Source of the DNA: Micromonospora deserti
Lineage (GTDB): Bacteria > Actinomycetota > Actinomycetes > Mycobacteriales > Micromonosporaceae
Length of the DNA stretch: 64,000 nt
NCBI RefSeq assembly: GCF_003236335.1
Contig: NZ_POUB01000005.1
Coordinates: 17,712 to 81,711 of the forward strand
Direction of reading: 5' to 3'
Shown one piece after another: positions 1 through 8,512 of the stretch (position 1 is the stretch's first letter; each line of letters begins with the position of its first letter). Below the pieces are notes generated by a model, which searched no databases, was not told where the DNA came from, and worked only from the letters and a program-made list of their open reading frames with translations. A program made the position numbers and the translations under genes.

Positions 1-297
1 CACCTGATCGTGCTGCACGCCGCCCAGGTCCGGCTCGGCGGTGCGGTCGACGACCTGGTCACCGCGCACCGGCGGCTGGTCGGCCCCCGCCACGACGGCG
101 CGCCGATCCCCGGCGTGGCGGAGATCGTCCGGGGCAGCCACACCGACCGGCAGTCGACCCTGCTGGTCCGCACCGACGGCCCCGTCACCGATCCTCTGTG
201 GACCGAACACGACGTGGCCCTGGAAGACGTCATCCTGGCCTACCTCGTCGACGGCGAGACGCAGACCAACCACGCGGCATGGGGGGTTCCGGCATGA
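1..297 (+). CDS. ABC transporter ATP-binding protein, C-terminal part (cut by window edge)
   Basis: The frame is open from base 1 and ends at a TGA at 295-297; the Walker motifs lie outside the window. What remains is the region after the ATPase core, with a regulatory-type tail (about 98 residues) and the typical late motif VALEDVILAYL found at the end of many actinobacterial multidrug or antibiotic-type ABC ATPases. Its stop overlaps the start of the following permease by four bases (ATGA), so the two are translationally coupled and presumably form one exporter. The family call rests on this tail and on the neighbour; the substrate cannot be inferred. Confidence 0.75.
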   Translation, partial: HLIVLHAAQVRLGGAVDDLVTAHRRLVGPRHDGAPIPGVAEIVRGSHTDRQSTLLVRTDGPVTDPLWTEHDVALEDVILAYLVDGETQTNHAAWGVPA

Positions 298-1271
298 TCT
301 GGCTGACCTGGCGGCAGCACCGCAGAGAGGCCCTGTTCGCCCTGGCCGGGCTCGCGGTCATCGGCACGCTGATGGTCGTCACCGGCCTGGCCATGCGCAC
401 CGCCTTCAACGACTACGGGCTGCCCGAGTGCGTGGCCCGGGCGGGTGACGCCGGTGCCGGGAGCAATTGCAACCGGGCCTTCAACCAGTTCTACGACCAG
501 TTCAGCGCGGTGAGCCTGGCGGGCATCCTGTTCCTGGTCCTGCCGCTGCTGGTCGGTCTGTTCTGGGGCGCTCCGCTGGTCGCCCGGGAGGTGGAGCAGG
601 GCACCCACCGGTTCGTCTGGACGCAGGGCGTCAGCCGGCGGCGGTGGGCGCTGGTGAAGTTCGGCCTCGTCGGCGCCGCGGCGCTCGTCGCGTCGGTCGG
701 CTACGGGCTGGGCGTGTCCTGGTGGGTGTCGCCGCTGAACCAGGGCTGGCGGCAGAACCGGTTCGACGCCTTCTTCTTCGACATGCAGGGGGTGGCACCG
801 GTCGGGTACACCCTCTTCGCGGTGGCGCTGGGCATCTTCGCCGGCACCGTCTGGCCCCGGATGCTTCCCGCGATGGCCGCGACGCTGGTCGGCTTCGTCG
901 GCGTACGCGTCGCCCTGGCCACCCTGGCCCGGCCCCGTTATCTGCCCGCCCGCGAACTCACCTACCCGGTGCAGGGCACCGGCGAGCCGGACCCGACCGG
1001 CGGGGACTGGATCCTCTCCAGCGGTGTCCATGACGCCTCCGGTCGGATGGTCGCCCCCAATGCCCAGGTGATCTGCCCACCCGGCGCGAGCGGGCCGGAC
1101 GGGCGGGCCTGCGGCGCCGAACTCGGCCTCGGGCCGGGCGCCTACAACTGGCAGCTCTACCAGCCCGGCAGCCGGTACTGGCTGTTCCAGACCATCGAGA
1201 CTGGCATTTTCGTCGCCCTGGCGGTGCTGCTGCTGGTCCTCGCCATCCGCCGGATCCGCCGCATCGCCTGA
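294..1271 (+). CDS. ABC transporter permease
   Basis: A 325-residue integral membrane protein starting at the ATG that overlaps the stop of the upstream ATPase gene. Hydrophobic segments are visible near residues 13-35 (ALFALAGLAVIGTLMVVTGL), 75-95, 120-145, 175-195, 195-215 and 300-320. The cytoplasmic motif REVEQGTHRFVWTQGVSRRRW is characteristic of ABC-2-like actinobacterial permeases paired with antibiotic-type ATPases. A large extracytoplasmic loop with several cysteines lies before the last membrane helix (residues about 220-300). It probably forms an exporter with the preceding ATPase; substrate unknown. A GC-rich hairpin follows directly, consistent with the end of the operon. Confidence 0.85.
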   Translation: MIWLTWRQHRREALFALAGLAVIGTLMVVTGLAMRTAFNDYGLPECVARAGDAGAGSNCNRAFNQFYDQFSAVSLAGILFLVLPLLVGLFWGAPLVAREVEQGTHRFVWTQGVSRRRWALVKFGLVGAAALVASVGYGLGVSWWVSPLNQGWRQNRFDAFFFDMQGVAPVGYTLFAVALGIFAGTVWPRMLPAMAATLVGFVGVRVALATLARPRYLPARELTYPVQGTGEPDPTGGDWILSSGVHDASGRMVAPNAQVICPPGASGPDGRACGAELGLGPGAYNWQLYQPGSRYWLFQTIETGIFVALAVLLLVLAIRRIRRIA

Positions 1272-1280
1272 CCGGCGCCG

Positions 1281-1300
1281 CCGCCCGCCTGGGCGGGCGG
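1281..1300 (+). terminator. Hairpin after ABC exporter operon
   Basis: Ten bases after the permease stop, CCGCCCGC and GCGGGCGG form a perfect 8-bp stem around a 4-base loop. There is no U-tract, as is common for actinomycete terminators. Called from symmetry and position only. Confidence 0.45.
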
Positions 1301-1372
1301 GGAGGGTGTTGTGGTCCTGGGTGGCCGGTCCTAGGTTGTCCCGGCCACCCGGCCGCGACCAAGGAAGACCCG

Positions 1373-1572
1373 GTGACCGACGCGCCTTCCCGTCGGCGGC
1401 CCGGCGAGCGTGCTGGACACCAGCGTCCCGCACTCCGCCCGGCTGTGGTGCACGCCCGCGCACTGCTCACCAGCAGCCCTGAGGGCTGGTGACCTGCTCG
1501 CGGTGGCGACCGGACGGCAACGACACCACCTCCACCTCCGAGTACAGCGCGGCCGCCCGCAAGTCCGGCTGA
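1373..1572 (+). pseudogene. Collapsed SAM-dependent methyltransferase (DUF574/Methyltransf_19) remnant
   Basis: Three short pieces of one actinobacterial methyltransferase family follow each other in three different frames. First comes the conserved N-terminus, a GTG start at 1373 after an AAGGAAG site (VTDAPSRR), continuing in another frame as VLDTSVPHSARLW. Next is an internal motif HARALLTSSPEG around 1450-1490. Last is a C-terminal end WRPDG...EYSAAARKSG with stop at 1570-1572. A full-length member is about 260-280 residues, so roughly three quarters of the gene is gone through at least two internal deletions. The assignment is from remembered family motifs. Confidence 0.6.
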
Positions 1573-1618
1573 CCGGCCACTGCGGTGCGGGCGGCGACCC
1601 GGCCGGACGCTGGCGGAA

Positions 1619-2071
1619 GTGTCGGACGGTCCGGTTAGCGTGCCGGACGTGAGTGCGCCCGGAGACGTCCCACCCGAGTTCCTCGACCGGCTGCGGCCGA
1701 TCTGCCGCGGCCTGCCCGAGACCTACGAGGAGCCGGCGTGGGTCGGCGTCCGCTGGCGGATCCGCCAGCGGACCTTCGCCCACGTGCTGACCGTCGACCC
1801 CGACCACCAGATGGCGTACGCGCGGGCCGCCGCGACCGACGAGCCGATCTGCGTCCTGACGTTCCGGTCGCCTGTCGACGAGATCCACGCGCTCGTCGCC
1901 AGCGGCCACCCGTTCTTCAAGCCAGACTGGGGCGCCGACGTCCTCGGCATGGTCCTCGACGACACGGTCGACTGGGCCGAGGTCGGCGAGCTGCTCACCG
2001 AGAGCTACTGCCTGCTCGCCCCGAAGAAGCTCGCCACGCTGGTGGCGCGCCCCGCCGAATGGGGTCGGTAA
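1619..2071 (+). CDS. MmcQ/YjbR family protein
   Basis: A small, soluble protein of up to 150 residues. Hallmarks of the MmcQ/YjbR (CyaY-like fold) family are visible: GLPETYEEPAWVGVRWRIRQRTFAHV near the N-terminus, a central FRSPVDE, then HPFFKPDWGADVLGMVLDD and the C-terminal ESYCLLAPKKLA motif. The family is often listed as DNA-binding but its biochemical role is not settled. The start is uncertain: GTG codons at 1619, 1640 and 1649 are all in frame and none has a strong ribosome binding site. It appears to be monocistronic, lying between a methyltransferase remnant and a NUDIX remnant. Confidence 0.8.
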   Translation: MSDGPVSVPDVSAPGDVPPEFLDRLRPICRGLPETYEEPAWVGVRWRIRQRTFAHVLTVDPDHQMAYARAAATDEPICVLTFRSPVDEIHALVASGHPFFKPDWGADVLGMVLDDTVDWAEVGELLTESYCLLAPKKLATLVARPAEWGR

Positions 2072-2189
2072 CGGCGGTGCGACCCGGCGCCCCGGCGTCC
2101 CGACCGGGCGGGGCCCCTACGCCGCCGACGCGGCCGCCTGGGCACCCCGGCCCGTCGGTGGGGCCGGGGGTCGCGAGTCCGCGTACGAG

Positions 2190-2574
2190 GCTGGCCTGCT
2201 GTTGATGCGCCGACACCGTTTCGTCTTCGACCGCTGGGTGGGAGTTGCCGGGCGGCTACGTCGACGACCAGGAGGAGCCGGCGGTGTGCGCGGTGCGGGA
2301 GGTTGAGGAGGAGACGGGCTGGCGTCCGCATGAGGTGAAGCCGTTGTTGACGTTCCAGCCGTGGGTGGGGACGGCGGACGCGGAGAACCTGCTGTTTCTG
2401 GCACGTAGCGCGAAGCACATGGGTACGCCGATGGATGCGAACGAGGCGGAGCAGATTGCCTGGATTCCGCTCAGCGAGGCGCGGAAGCTGGTCGGGAAGG
2501 GCGAGATCGTCGGCGCAGGAACGGTGATCGCCGTGCTGGAGCTGGTCGCCCGCCAGGCGCGCGGCGAGCTGTAA
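2190..2574 (+). pseudogene. NUDIX hydrolase, frameshifted and N-terminally incomplete
   Basis: The Nudix box is intact in the frame ending at TAA 2572-2574 (G-YVDDQ-E-EPAVCAV-REVEEETGW), followed by a normal C-terminal half that ends in LVARQARGEL. The strand just before it (LLMRRHRFVFDRW, from about 2199) lies in a different frame. Restoring two bases at about 2238-2241 would give the family sequence RWVWELPGGY. Upstream of 2190 no recognisable N-terminal domain remains. An isolated 109-residue product could start at the TTG at 2245 but would lack the first strands of the Nudix fold. A sequencing error cannot be excluded for the frameshift, though the missing N-terminus argues for real decay. 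Confidence 0.65.
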
Positions 2575-2577
2575 CCG

Positions 2578-2830
2578 TCACCGTCGGGTGCCGAGCGCCG
2601 CGTCGACCCGGTTGAGGAACTGTCGTACGACGGGGTTGCGGGTCGCCGCTGCGGTCCGCCCGGTCGAGGGCCTGCTCAACGTGGTGCAGCGCTGCGGCGC
2701 AGGCTCTCTCGTCGCGGCTGGTGGCGTGCGCGTGGGCCTCCATGACGTACGCCTCGGCGGTCAGGACGGCCAGGCCGGCGCGGCGGGCGGTCTGGCGGGC
2801 CGCGCGCGAGATCAACGCCGATGCCGCGCG
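2578..2830 (-). pseudogene. C-terminal remnant of a TPR-containing XRE-type regulator
   Basis: Read on the minus strand, ISRAARQTARRAG, EAYVMEAHAHA and ALHHVEQALDRADR resemble the helical repeats at the C-terminus of actinobacterial helix-turn-helix/TPR regulators. The natural ending RQFLNRVDAALGTRR with stop at 2578-2580 sits in a different frame, so there is a frameshift near 2640-2660. Nothing upstream of about 2830 supplies the DNA-binding half. It is convergent with the NUDIX remnant, with only a few bases between their stops. The family is inferred from repeat style rather than a firm motif. Confidence 0.5.
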
Positions 2831-2899
2831 CCTGGTCGGACTGGGCCTGCGCTCCGCACTGAACTGACCGAAACCCCGGACTGGGCCTTACCAGAGGTA

Positions 2900-2929
2900 T
2901 TGACAGACCACTTTGCCCACGCTGAGGAT
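2900..2929 (+). promoter_or_regulatory. Candidate vegetative promoter of the M14 carboxypeptidase gene
   Basis: TTGACA (2900-2905) and GAGGAT (2924-2929) are 18 bases apart and resemble the actinomycete housekeeping pattern (TTGACA/TAGGAT). Transcription from here would leave an untranslated leader of roughly 230 bases before the start at 3165. Confidence 0.4.
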
Positions 2930-3164
2930 TGGCTCAGTCCACCGACCGTCACCGGTACCACCTCCCGTTCACCGGTTCGGCGGCGCCTCCGCACTTCGGC
3001 GATGCGGTGGCGCCGAGCCGACGAGATCCTCTCACCCTGTCGCGGCGCTGCCGTTTCCGCAGCCGGCGCTCGCGACCAACCGGGCGGAGCCGCGTACCCC
3101 GGGCGGGCCTCTCGGGCCACCTCATCGGCCACCCATGCCGATCAACCGAAGGACGGACATCACC

Positions 3165-5585
3165 ATGCCTGATTCCCCACGTCCCCGGTGGCGACGCCGC
3201 CTGCCCACCGCGCTGGCCGGCGCCCTGGCCGTGGTGCTGCTGGTCAGCCCGGCCTCGGCCGGGGCGCCGGACACCGCACCCCCTGCTGACCCCGGCCGGG
3301 TGGCGGGCGAGGAGGCGAACGTCGTCGAGGTCCTGCTCGCCGACACCGCCCAGCTCGATGCCCTCGTCGCCACCGGTGTGGACCTCGATCACCACGTCGA
3401 ACGCACCGAGGACGGCGTGGTGGCGCACGCCGTGATCACCGCCGGCGAGGCCGCGACGTTGACCGCGGCCGGCTTCACCCTCGGCGAGGTCGTGCACCGA
3501 CCCGCCGACGCCCAGGCCCGCGTCGCCGAGCGCGAGGCGACCATCGCCGAGCACGTCGCGGAGAACCGGGCGTTCTCGGTGGCGGTCGCGACCGCCCCAG
3601 ACGTCTCCGACATCAAGATCATCCGCGCGGACTACTACACCTCGGGAGCCAACCAGGTGCTGTCGGTGGAGGCGAAGTGGGCGCAGGGCCAGACGGCCAC
3701 CACCGCGCTGACCGTCGAGCGGGACAGCGGCCCCGGCACCGAGATCGGCTCCGGCGGGACGCAGACGATCTCCCGCTTCGTCGACGCCGGTGTCTACCTC
3801 TACCACCGCGGTGCGTCGACGGTGACCAGCCGCCCCGACCGCATCCGGATCACCAGCCCCACCGGGGACATCGCCGTCGCCGAGGTCAAGGAATGGCTGC
3901 CCATCCCGGACACCGACCCGGAGGGCCCCGGCTACCAGAAGGACTTCGTCACCAGCTATCTCACGCCCACCGAGCTGTACGGGCGGATCCACCAGCTGGC
4001 CGCCGAGTTCCCGCACCTGGCCGAGATCGTCGAGCTGCCCTACCGGACCAACGGCTACCGGCGCCACGCGCAGGCCGTGCTCGGCGCCGCCACCGGCAGC
4101 CGGGTCGCCGTCGACTCCCTCACCTGGGGCCACGAGGGCGGCAACGACATCTCCGTCGAACTCGCCGACCCCGGCGCCGCCAACGCCGCGCTGTCGGTGA
4201 CCGTGACCGGCACCGCCGTCCGGGTCAACCTGGCAACCGACGCCGCCGGCGCGGTCACCAGCACCGCCGCCCAGGTCGTCGCCGCGCTCAACGCGCAGGC
4301 CGGGTCGCTGCTCCGCGCGTACACCTATCGCGGCAGCCCGGGCACCGGCGTGGTCGCGCCGGCGCCGCGGACCGCGCTCAGCGACGGCCTGAGCGCGCCG
4401 GCCACCGTCTCCCGCGAGCCGCACCCGGTGTACGCGATCCGCATCGGCAAGCACCGCGACGGCTCCAAGCTGGGCGTGCTCGCGTACGCGCAGGAGCACG
4501 CCCGGGAGTGGGTGCCGCCGCTGGTCACCATCGAGACCGCCGAGCGGCTGCTGCGCAACTACGCGCACGACGGGCGGACCAAGCAGCTGCTGAACAACCT
4601 CGACATCTGGATCGCGCCGTCGATAAACCCCGACGGCGGGCACTACTCGTTCTACGACTTCAACTGGCAGCGCAAGAACATGACCAACCACTGCCCGCAG
4701 ACCGGGGCGGCGGACTTCCTCGGCCGCAACTCGTGGGGTGTGGACAACAACCGCAACTACACCGAGTACAGCCTCTTCGACGGCTACTCCGGCGCGTCGA
4801 CCAGCTGCACCAGCGGCATCTACGCCGGGCCGAGTGAGCTGTCCGAACCGGAGAACCGGAACCTGGACTGGCTGGCCGCCCGCCCGAACATCAGGTTCTC
4901 GATGAACCTGCACTCCTCGGGCAACTATTTCATGTGGTCGCCGGGCGCGTACGCCTCGCCCGGCCGCGTCTCGGCGCCGCGGCCGACGCTCGCCGAGGAG
5001 TCGGCGTTCTGGGGTGCCTCGTCGCGGATCCTCACCGCGATCAAGCGGCACCGCAACCTGGCCGTCACGCCGGCGCGCACCGGCCCGATCTCCGACGTGC
5101 TCTACTCGGCGGCCGGCAACTCCGGCGACATGCTCTGGTACAAGTACGGCATCTACGCCTGGAACTTCGAGGTCGGCACCTCCTTCCAGCCGCAGTGGGA
5201 CGAGGCGCACGCCGAGACGATGGAGTTCGCCAACGGCCTGGTCGAGCTGATGCGGGTGGCACGGGACTTCGACAAGGACCACACCCGGCCCGAGAGTGGC
5301 CTGTCGGTCACCCCGAGCTCGACCCCGGGCATGGTCGACGTGACGTTCGACGTCAGCGAACCGGCGGCGATCTTCTACACCCTCGACCGCAGCGCGCCCA
5401 CCTACTCGTCCACCCGCTACGGCTCGGCCGGCATCCGCGAGGGCGGCGAGACCCTGACCGTAGGGGCGGGCACGACGATCCACTGGTTCTCGGTGGACTC
5501 GGCGGGCAATGTCGAGAACAACTACACCCCCGACGGCGGCGGCAGGAACTACCGCAAGGGCCAGGCCGTCCTGCCGACGGGCTGA
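3165..5585 (+). CDS. Secreted M14 family zinc carboxypeptidase
   Basis: An 806-residue exported metallopeptidase. The signal peptide (RRRLPTALAGALAVVLLVSPASA) occupies about residues 10-35. The M14 domain begins near residue 268 (LYGRIHQLAAEFPHLAEI). The zinc ligands are H445 and E448 in QEHAREW and H583 in NLHSSGNYF, with the catalytic glutamate at E669 (WNFEVGT). About 105 residues (roughly 308-413) with an Ala/Thr/Val-rich beta character are inserted between the first strands and the zinc motif. The last 95 residues (FDVSEPAAIFYTLDRSAPTYSS...) look like a chitobiase-type C-terminal beta-domain. The start at 3165 is chosen for its GAAGGA site and signal peptide; ATG 3135 is also in frame. 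Role: extracellular peptide degradation. Confidence 0.9.
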   Translation: MPDSPRPRWRRRLPTALAGALAVVLLVSPASAGAPDTAPPADPGRVAGEEANVVEVLLADTAQLDALVATGVDLDHHVERTEDGVVAHAVITAGEAATLTAAGFTLGEVVHRPADAQARVAEREATIAEHVAENRAFSVAVATAPDVSDIKIIRADYYTSGANQVLSVEAKWAQGQTATTALTVERDSGPGTEIGSGGTQTISRFVDAGVYLYHRGASTVTSRPDRIRITSPTGDIAVAEVKEWLPIPDTDPEGPGYQKDFVTSYLTPTELYGRIHQLAAEFPHLAEIVELPYRTNGYRRHAQAVLGAATGSRVAVDSLTWGHEGGNDISVELADPGAANAALSVTVTGTAVRVNLATDAAGAVTSTAAQVVAALNAQAGSLLRAYTYRGSPGTGVVAPAPRTALSDGLSAPATVSREPHPVYAIRIGKHRDGSKLGVLAYAQEHAREWVPPLVTIETAERLLRNYAHDGRTKQLLNNLDIWIAPSINPDGGHYSFYDFNWQRKNMTNHCPQTGAADFLGRNSWGVDNNRNYTEYSLFDGYSGASTSCTSGIYAGPSELSEPENRNLDWLAARPNIRFSMNLHSSGNYFMWSPGAYASPGRVSAPRPTLAEESAFWGASSRILTAIKRHRNLAVTPARTGPISDVLYSAAGNSGDMLWYKYGIYAWNFEVGTSFQPQWDEAHAETMEFANGLVELMRVARDFDKDHTRPESGLSVTPSSTPGMVDVTFDVSEPAAIFYTLDRSAPTYSSTRYGSAGIREGGETLTVGAGTTIHWFSVDSAGNVENNYTPDGGGRNYRKGQAVLPTG

Positions 5586-5679
5586 TCAGGGACGGGTGGG
5601 TGGTCGATGGCCGCGGCGTCCCCGGCGCCTCGGCCATCGGCTGTCCCGTCGCCGCATCAGACCGGGTGGCGCGGTCGGG

Positions 5680-5760
5680 GATGTTCCGCGCGTAGCTGGC
5701 CTCCGCGCGCTGCCGGTACCGCACGTACTGCTTTTCGGTCATGAGTTCGAGTCTCAGCGC
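5680..5760 (-). pseudogene. N-terminal fragment of a GNAT acetyltransferase
   Basis: On the minus strand the peptide MTEKQYVRYRQRAEASYARN (start at 5742) matches the conserved beginning of a large actinobacterial GNAT family (usual form MTEEEYARYRE-AEEDYARNI). The acetyl-CoA binding core that should follow is absent, and the frame continues into unrelated proline/alanine-rich sequence. It sits in the 300-bp space between two convergent secreted-protein genes. Identification is from memory of the family N-terminus. Confidence 0.5.
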
Positions 5761-5833
5761 CGCCACGGCAGCACGGTATGCCAGCCGGTCATCTCGGAGC
5801 CCCCGGCGACACACCGCACCTGCCGGAGAATCT

Positions 5834-5867
5834 GGGGGTGTGCCGGGCCCGCGCCCGGCACACCCCC
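5834..5867. terminator. Bidirectional 15-bp hairpin terminator
   Basis: GGGGGTGTGCCGGGC and GCCCGGCACACCCCC pair perfectly around the loop CCGC. It lies between the convergent carboxypeptidase (ends 5585) and Asp-box protein (ends 5887) genes, so it can serve both. Confidence 0.8.
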
Positions 5868-5886
5868 GCGTCGACCTACCGTCCGG

Positions 5887-8271
5887 TCACGCCGCGCCGC
5901 AGGAGGAGAGCGCCCCGACCACGCCGACCCCGGTGTCCTTCAGCGGCAGCTTCGTCGATGCCGCCGGGCACCGCGGGACGGTGATGTCGTGGACGCCCCG
6001 GCCGAACGTGGCCGCGGTGAGCTGCCGCGACGGCTCGTGGTACCGCAGGTACATCACCGCCGCCTGCGGCAGGCCGGCGCCGAGTGCGGCCCACTCACCG
6101 CCGTTCCACCCCGACATGAACACGCCGACGTCGGTGCCGACGAGCAGCAGCCCGTCCGAGGTGGGGACCACCGAGTTCACCGGCGCGTCCGGCAGCCCCC
6201 GGCCGATGTCGGTCCAGGTGCGGCCGCCGTCGCGGGTCATCATCACGTGCGGCCGGTCGCTGCCGGACCGGAAGCCGGAGAACGTGGCGTACGCGATGTC
6301 GGCGTCCGACGGGTGCACCGCCACCCGGGTCACCCAGGTGCCTGGCAGCTGCGCCGGGTCGACCTCGTTCCAGCTCCGTCCGAGGTCGTGGGTCCACCAC
6401 AGCTTCCCGTCGTCGGTGCCGACGTACAGCGTGTCGCCGTCGGTGGGGGCCGCGGCGATCGCGGTGATCGTGCCCCACGGGTAGCCGACCGGGTCGTTGG
6501 GGCCGCCGCCGGTGAGGTCCGGGCTGATCGCCGTCCAGGTGCGGCCGTTGTCGGTCGACCGGTTGACGATGTTCCCGGCGTAGTACATGACGTTCGGGTC
6601 GCTCGGATCGAACTGCAGCGGCGTCTGCCAGTTGCGCCGCTGCGAGGTGGTCTGGCCGGCCCCGATGCTCTGCCGCGGGGTGCCGCCGGAGTTCTCCGAC
6701 CGGTAGCAGGAGCCGTACTGGCTGCACCCGAAGACGATGCTTGGGTTCTGCGGGTGGATGATGACCTGGAGGCCGTCACCGCAGCCGATGGCGTTCCACG
6801 GGCCGCCCACGCCGTTGTAGCCGCGGTTGCAGCCGTTGTCCTGTGCGCCGCCCACCTTCAGCACCGGGTCGGTCTCGGCCACGTCGACGGTGTAGAACTG
6901 GGTGTACGGCTCGTGGGTGGATTTCACCCAGCCGCTCGCGCCGTCGGTCTCTGAGCGGTAGAAGCCGCCGTCGTTGCCCAGGTAGACCCGGTTGGGCACC
7001 TTCGGGTCCCAGCGCAGCACGTGCTGGTCGGCGTGCACGCCGCCGACGGCGGAGAAGCTCTGGGCGCCGTTGGTCGAGCGCATCAGGTTGACCCCGGTGA
7101 GGAACACGGTGTTCTGGTCGTCCGGGTCGACGAAGAGCTTGCCGAACCACCAGCTGAACGTGGACTGCGACGCCTGGCCGGCGGTGACCGGCGTCTGGGT
7201 CCACGTGTCGCCGCCGTCGTCGGAACGGTAGAAGGCGCGGAACGGGCCGAGGGCCGTGCCGACGTACGCGTACAGCCGTTGCGGGTTGTCCGGCGCGACC
7301 GCCAGCCCCCAGCGGCCCTGGTCGGCGTCGGTGGGCAGGCCGTTGGTCATCCGCTGCCACGTCCCGCCGCCGTCGTCTGAGCGCCACAGGCTGGAGCCGG
7401 GGCCGCCGTAGGTGCGCTGGTTCGGCTCACGCAGGTGGTCCCACATCGCCGCGTACACCCGGTCGGGGTTGCTCGGGTCGATGACGACCTCGGTCGCGCC
7501 GGTGGTGCCGTTCGGCGGGGCGAGCACCCGACGCCAGCTGTCCCCGCCGTTGTCGGAGAGGTAGACGCCGCGCTCACCGCCGGGCACGAAGAGGTTGCCG
7601 GTGGCGGCGGCGAAGATCCGGTCCTCGTTGCGCGGGTCGATGGCGAGGCGGCCGATGGCGTGGCTGCCCGCCAGGCCGACCTGCTGCCAGGTGGCACCCC
7701 GGTCGGTGGAGCGGTAGACGCCGTCCCCGCCGAAGGTGATGGAACCGCCGCCCGGTTGCGCCTCGCCGGTGCCGGCGAAGAGGACACCCTCGCTGGTCAT
7801 GGCGACCGAGCCCATGGCCTGGCTCCAGTCGTCGGGCCACGCCGGCTCGAACCGGGCGCCGGCGTCGCTGGACTTCCACACACCCCCGGAGGCGGCGGCG
7901 ATGAAGACCTGGTCGGGCACCTGGGGGTCGACCGCGATGTCGACCACCCGGCCGCCGATGTTGGCGGGGCCGAAGAAGCTCCAGTCCCGCTCGGCCAGCG
8001 GACGGTAGACGGTGCGGGTGTGCGCGGCGAGCCGGTTGGCCTCGCCGCGCGCCGCCGCGTACCTGGCGGCGGACAGCTCGGTGCTGCCGTCACTCATCCG
8101 CTGGGCGGTCATCCACTCGTCGGGCAGTTCCATCGGGCCGGTGGGCGTCTTCGTGGCCAGCGACCGCTGGCTGGGCTGCGGTGCCGACGAGGCCGCCAGG
8201 GCGACCGCGGCGAGCAGCGCCAGGGACGCTGTCGCCAGGCCGCGGCGACTTCGGATGAGCGTGAGGTTCAT
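5887..8271 (-). CDS. Secreted Asp-box (BNR/sortilin-like) beta-propeller protein
   Basis: A 794-residue exported protein with an N-terminal signal peptide (RRGLATASLALLAAVALAAS). Most of the chain consists of beta-propeller repeats with Asp-box motifs of the form S/T-x-D-x-G-x-x-W. Examples are STDRGATW, LSDNGGDSW, RSDDGGGTW, RSDDGGDTW, STDNGRTW, THDLGRSW and TRDGGRTW; at least nine copies can be counted. Proteins of this type are annotated as BNR-repeat glycosyl hydrolases or sortilin-like, but no sialidase FRIP motif or catalytic set was recognised, so binding rather than hydrolysis is possible. ATG 8271 is preferred over the in-frame upstream start because GGGAG precedes it. Confidence 0.85.
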   Translation of the reverse strand: MNLTLIRSRRGLATASLALLAAVALAASSAPQPSQRSLATKTPTGPMELPDEWMTAQRMSDGSTELSAARYAAARGEANRLAAHTRTVYRPLAERDWSFFGPANIGGRVVDIAVDPQVPDQVFIAAASGGVWKSSDAGARFEPAWPDDWSQAMGSVAMTSEGVLFAGTGEAQPGGGSITFGGDGVYRSTDRGATWQQVGLAGSHAIGRLAIDPRNEDRIFAAATGNLFVPGGERGVYLSDNGGDSWRRVLAPPNGTTGATEVVIDPSNPDRVYAAMWDHLREPNQRTYGGPGSSLWRSDDGGGTWQRMTNGLPTDADQGRWGLAVAPDNPQRLYAYVGTALGPFRAFYRSDDGGDTWTQTPVTAGQASQSTFSWWFGKLFVDPDDQNTVFLTGVNLMRSTNGAQSFSAVGGVHADQHVLRWDPKVPNRVYLGNDGGFYRSETDGASGWVKSTHEPYTQFYTVDVAETDPVLKVGGAQDNGCNRGYNGVGGPWNAIGCGDGLQVIIHPQNPSIVFGCSQYGSCYRSENSGGTPRQSIGAGQTTSQRRNWQTPLQFDPSDPNVMYYAGNIVNRSTDNGRTWTAISPDLTGGGPNDPVGYPWGTITAIAAAPTDGDTLYVGTDDGKLWWTHDLGRSWNEVDPAQLPGTWVTRVAVHPSDADIAYATFSGFRSGSDRPHVMMTRDGGRTWTDIGRGLPDAPVNSVVPTSDGLLLVGTDVGVFMSGWNGGEWAALGAGLPQAAVMYLRYHEPSRQLTAATFGRGVHDITVPRCPAASTKLPLKDTGVGVVGALSSCGAA

Positions 8272-8512
8272 GCGGTGTCTCCCTGTCCACATGCGGGGGT
8301 GACCGGGGGAAAGCGGTCTCCTGTGCGCACGCTAGACAGCGGGCCGGTCGGCGTCACTGAGCATCTGTTGGGATTCGGGCCGCCAGGTTAGGACACCTGT
8401 CGAGGCGGCCCCGCTCCAGCACTCGGAGCGCACGCCTTCGGGGACCACGGGGACCGAGGCGCCCCGCGTCTTCCGCGCCGTCGTCGCCCCGGCCGCGGCG
8501 GCCCTCGGGCTG

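Noticed and set aside
2949..5483. 844-codon open frame on the minus strand
   Set aside because: Antisense shadow of the M14 gene; the GC-rich third positions of the real gene leave the opposite frame open. No family motifs or signal.
5738..5756. GAGTTCGAGTCTC resembling a tRNA T-arm
   Set aside because: No acceptor, D or anticodon stems fit around it, and it is explained by the GNAT remnant on the other strand.
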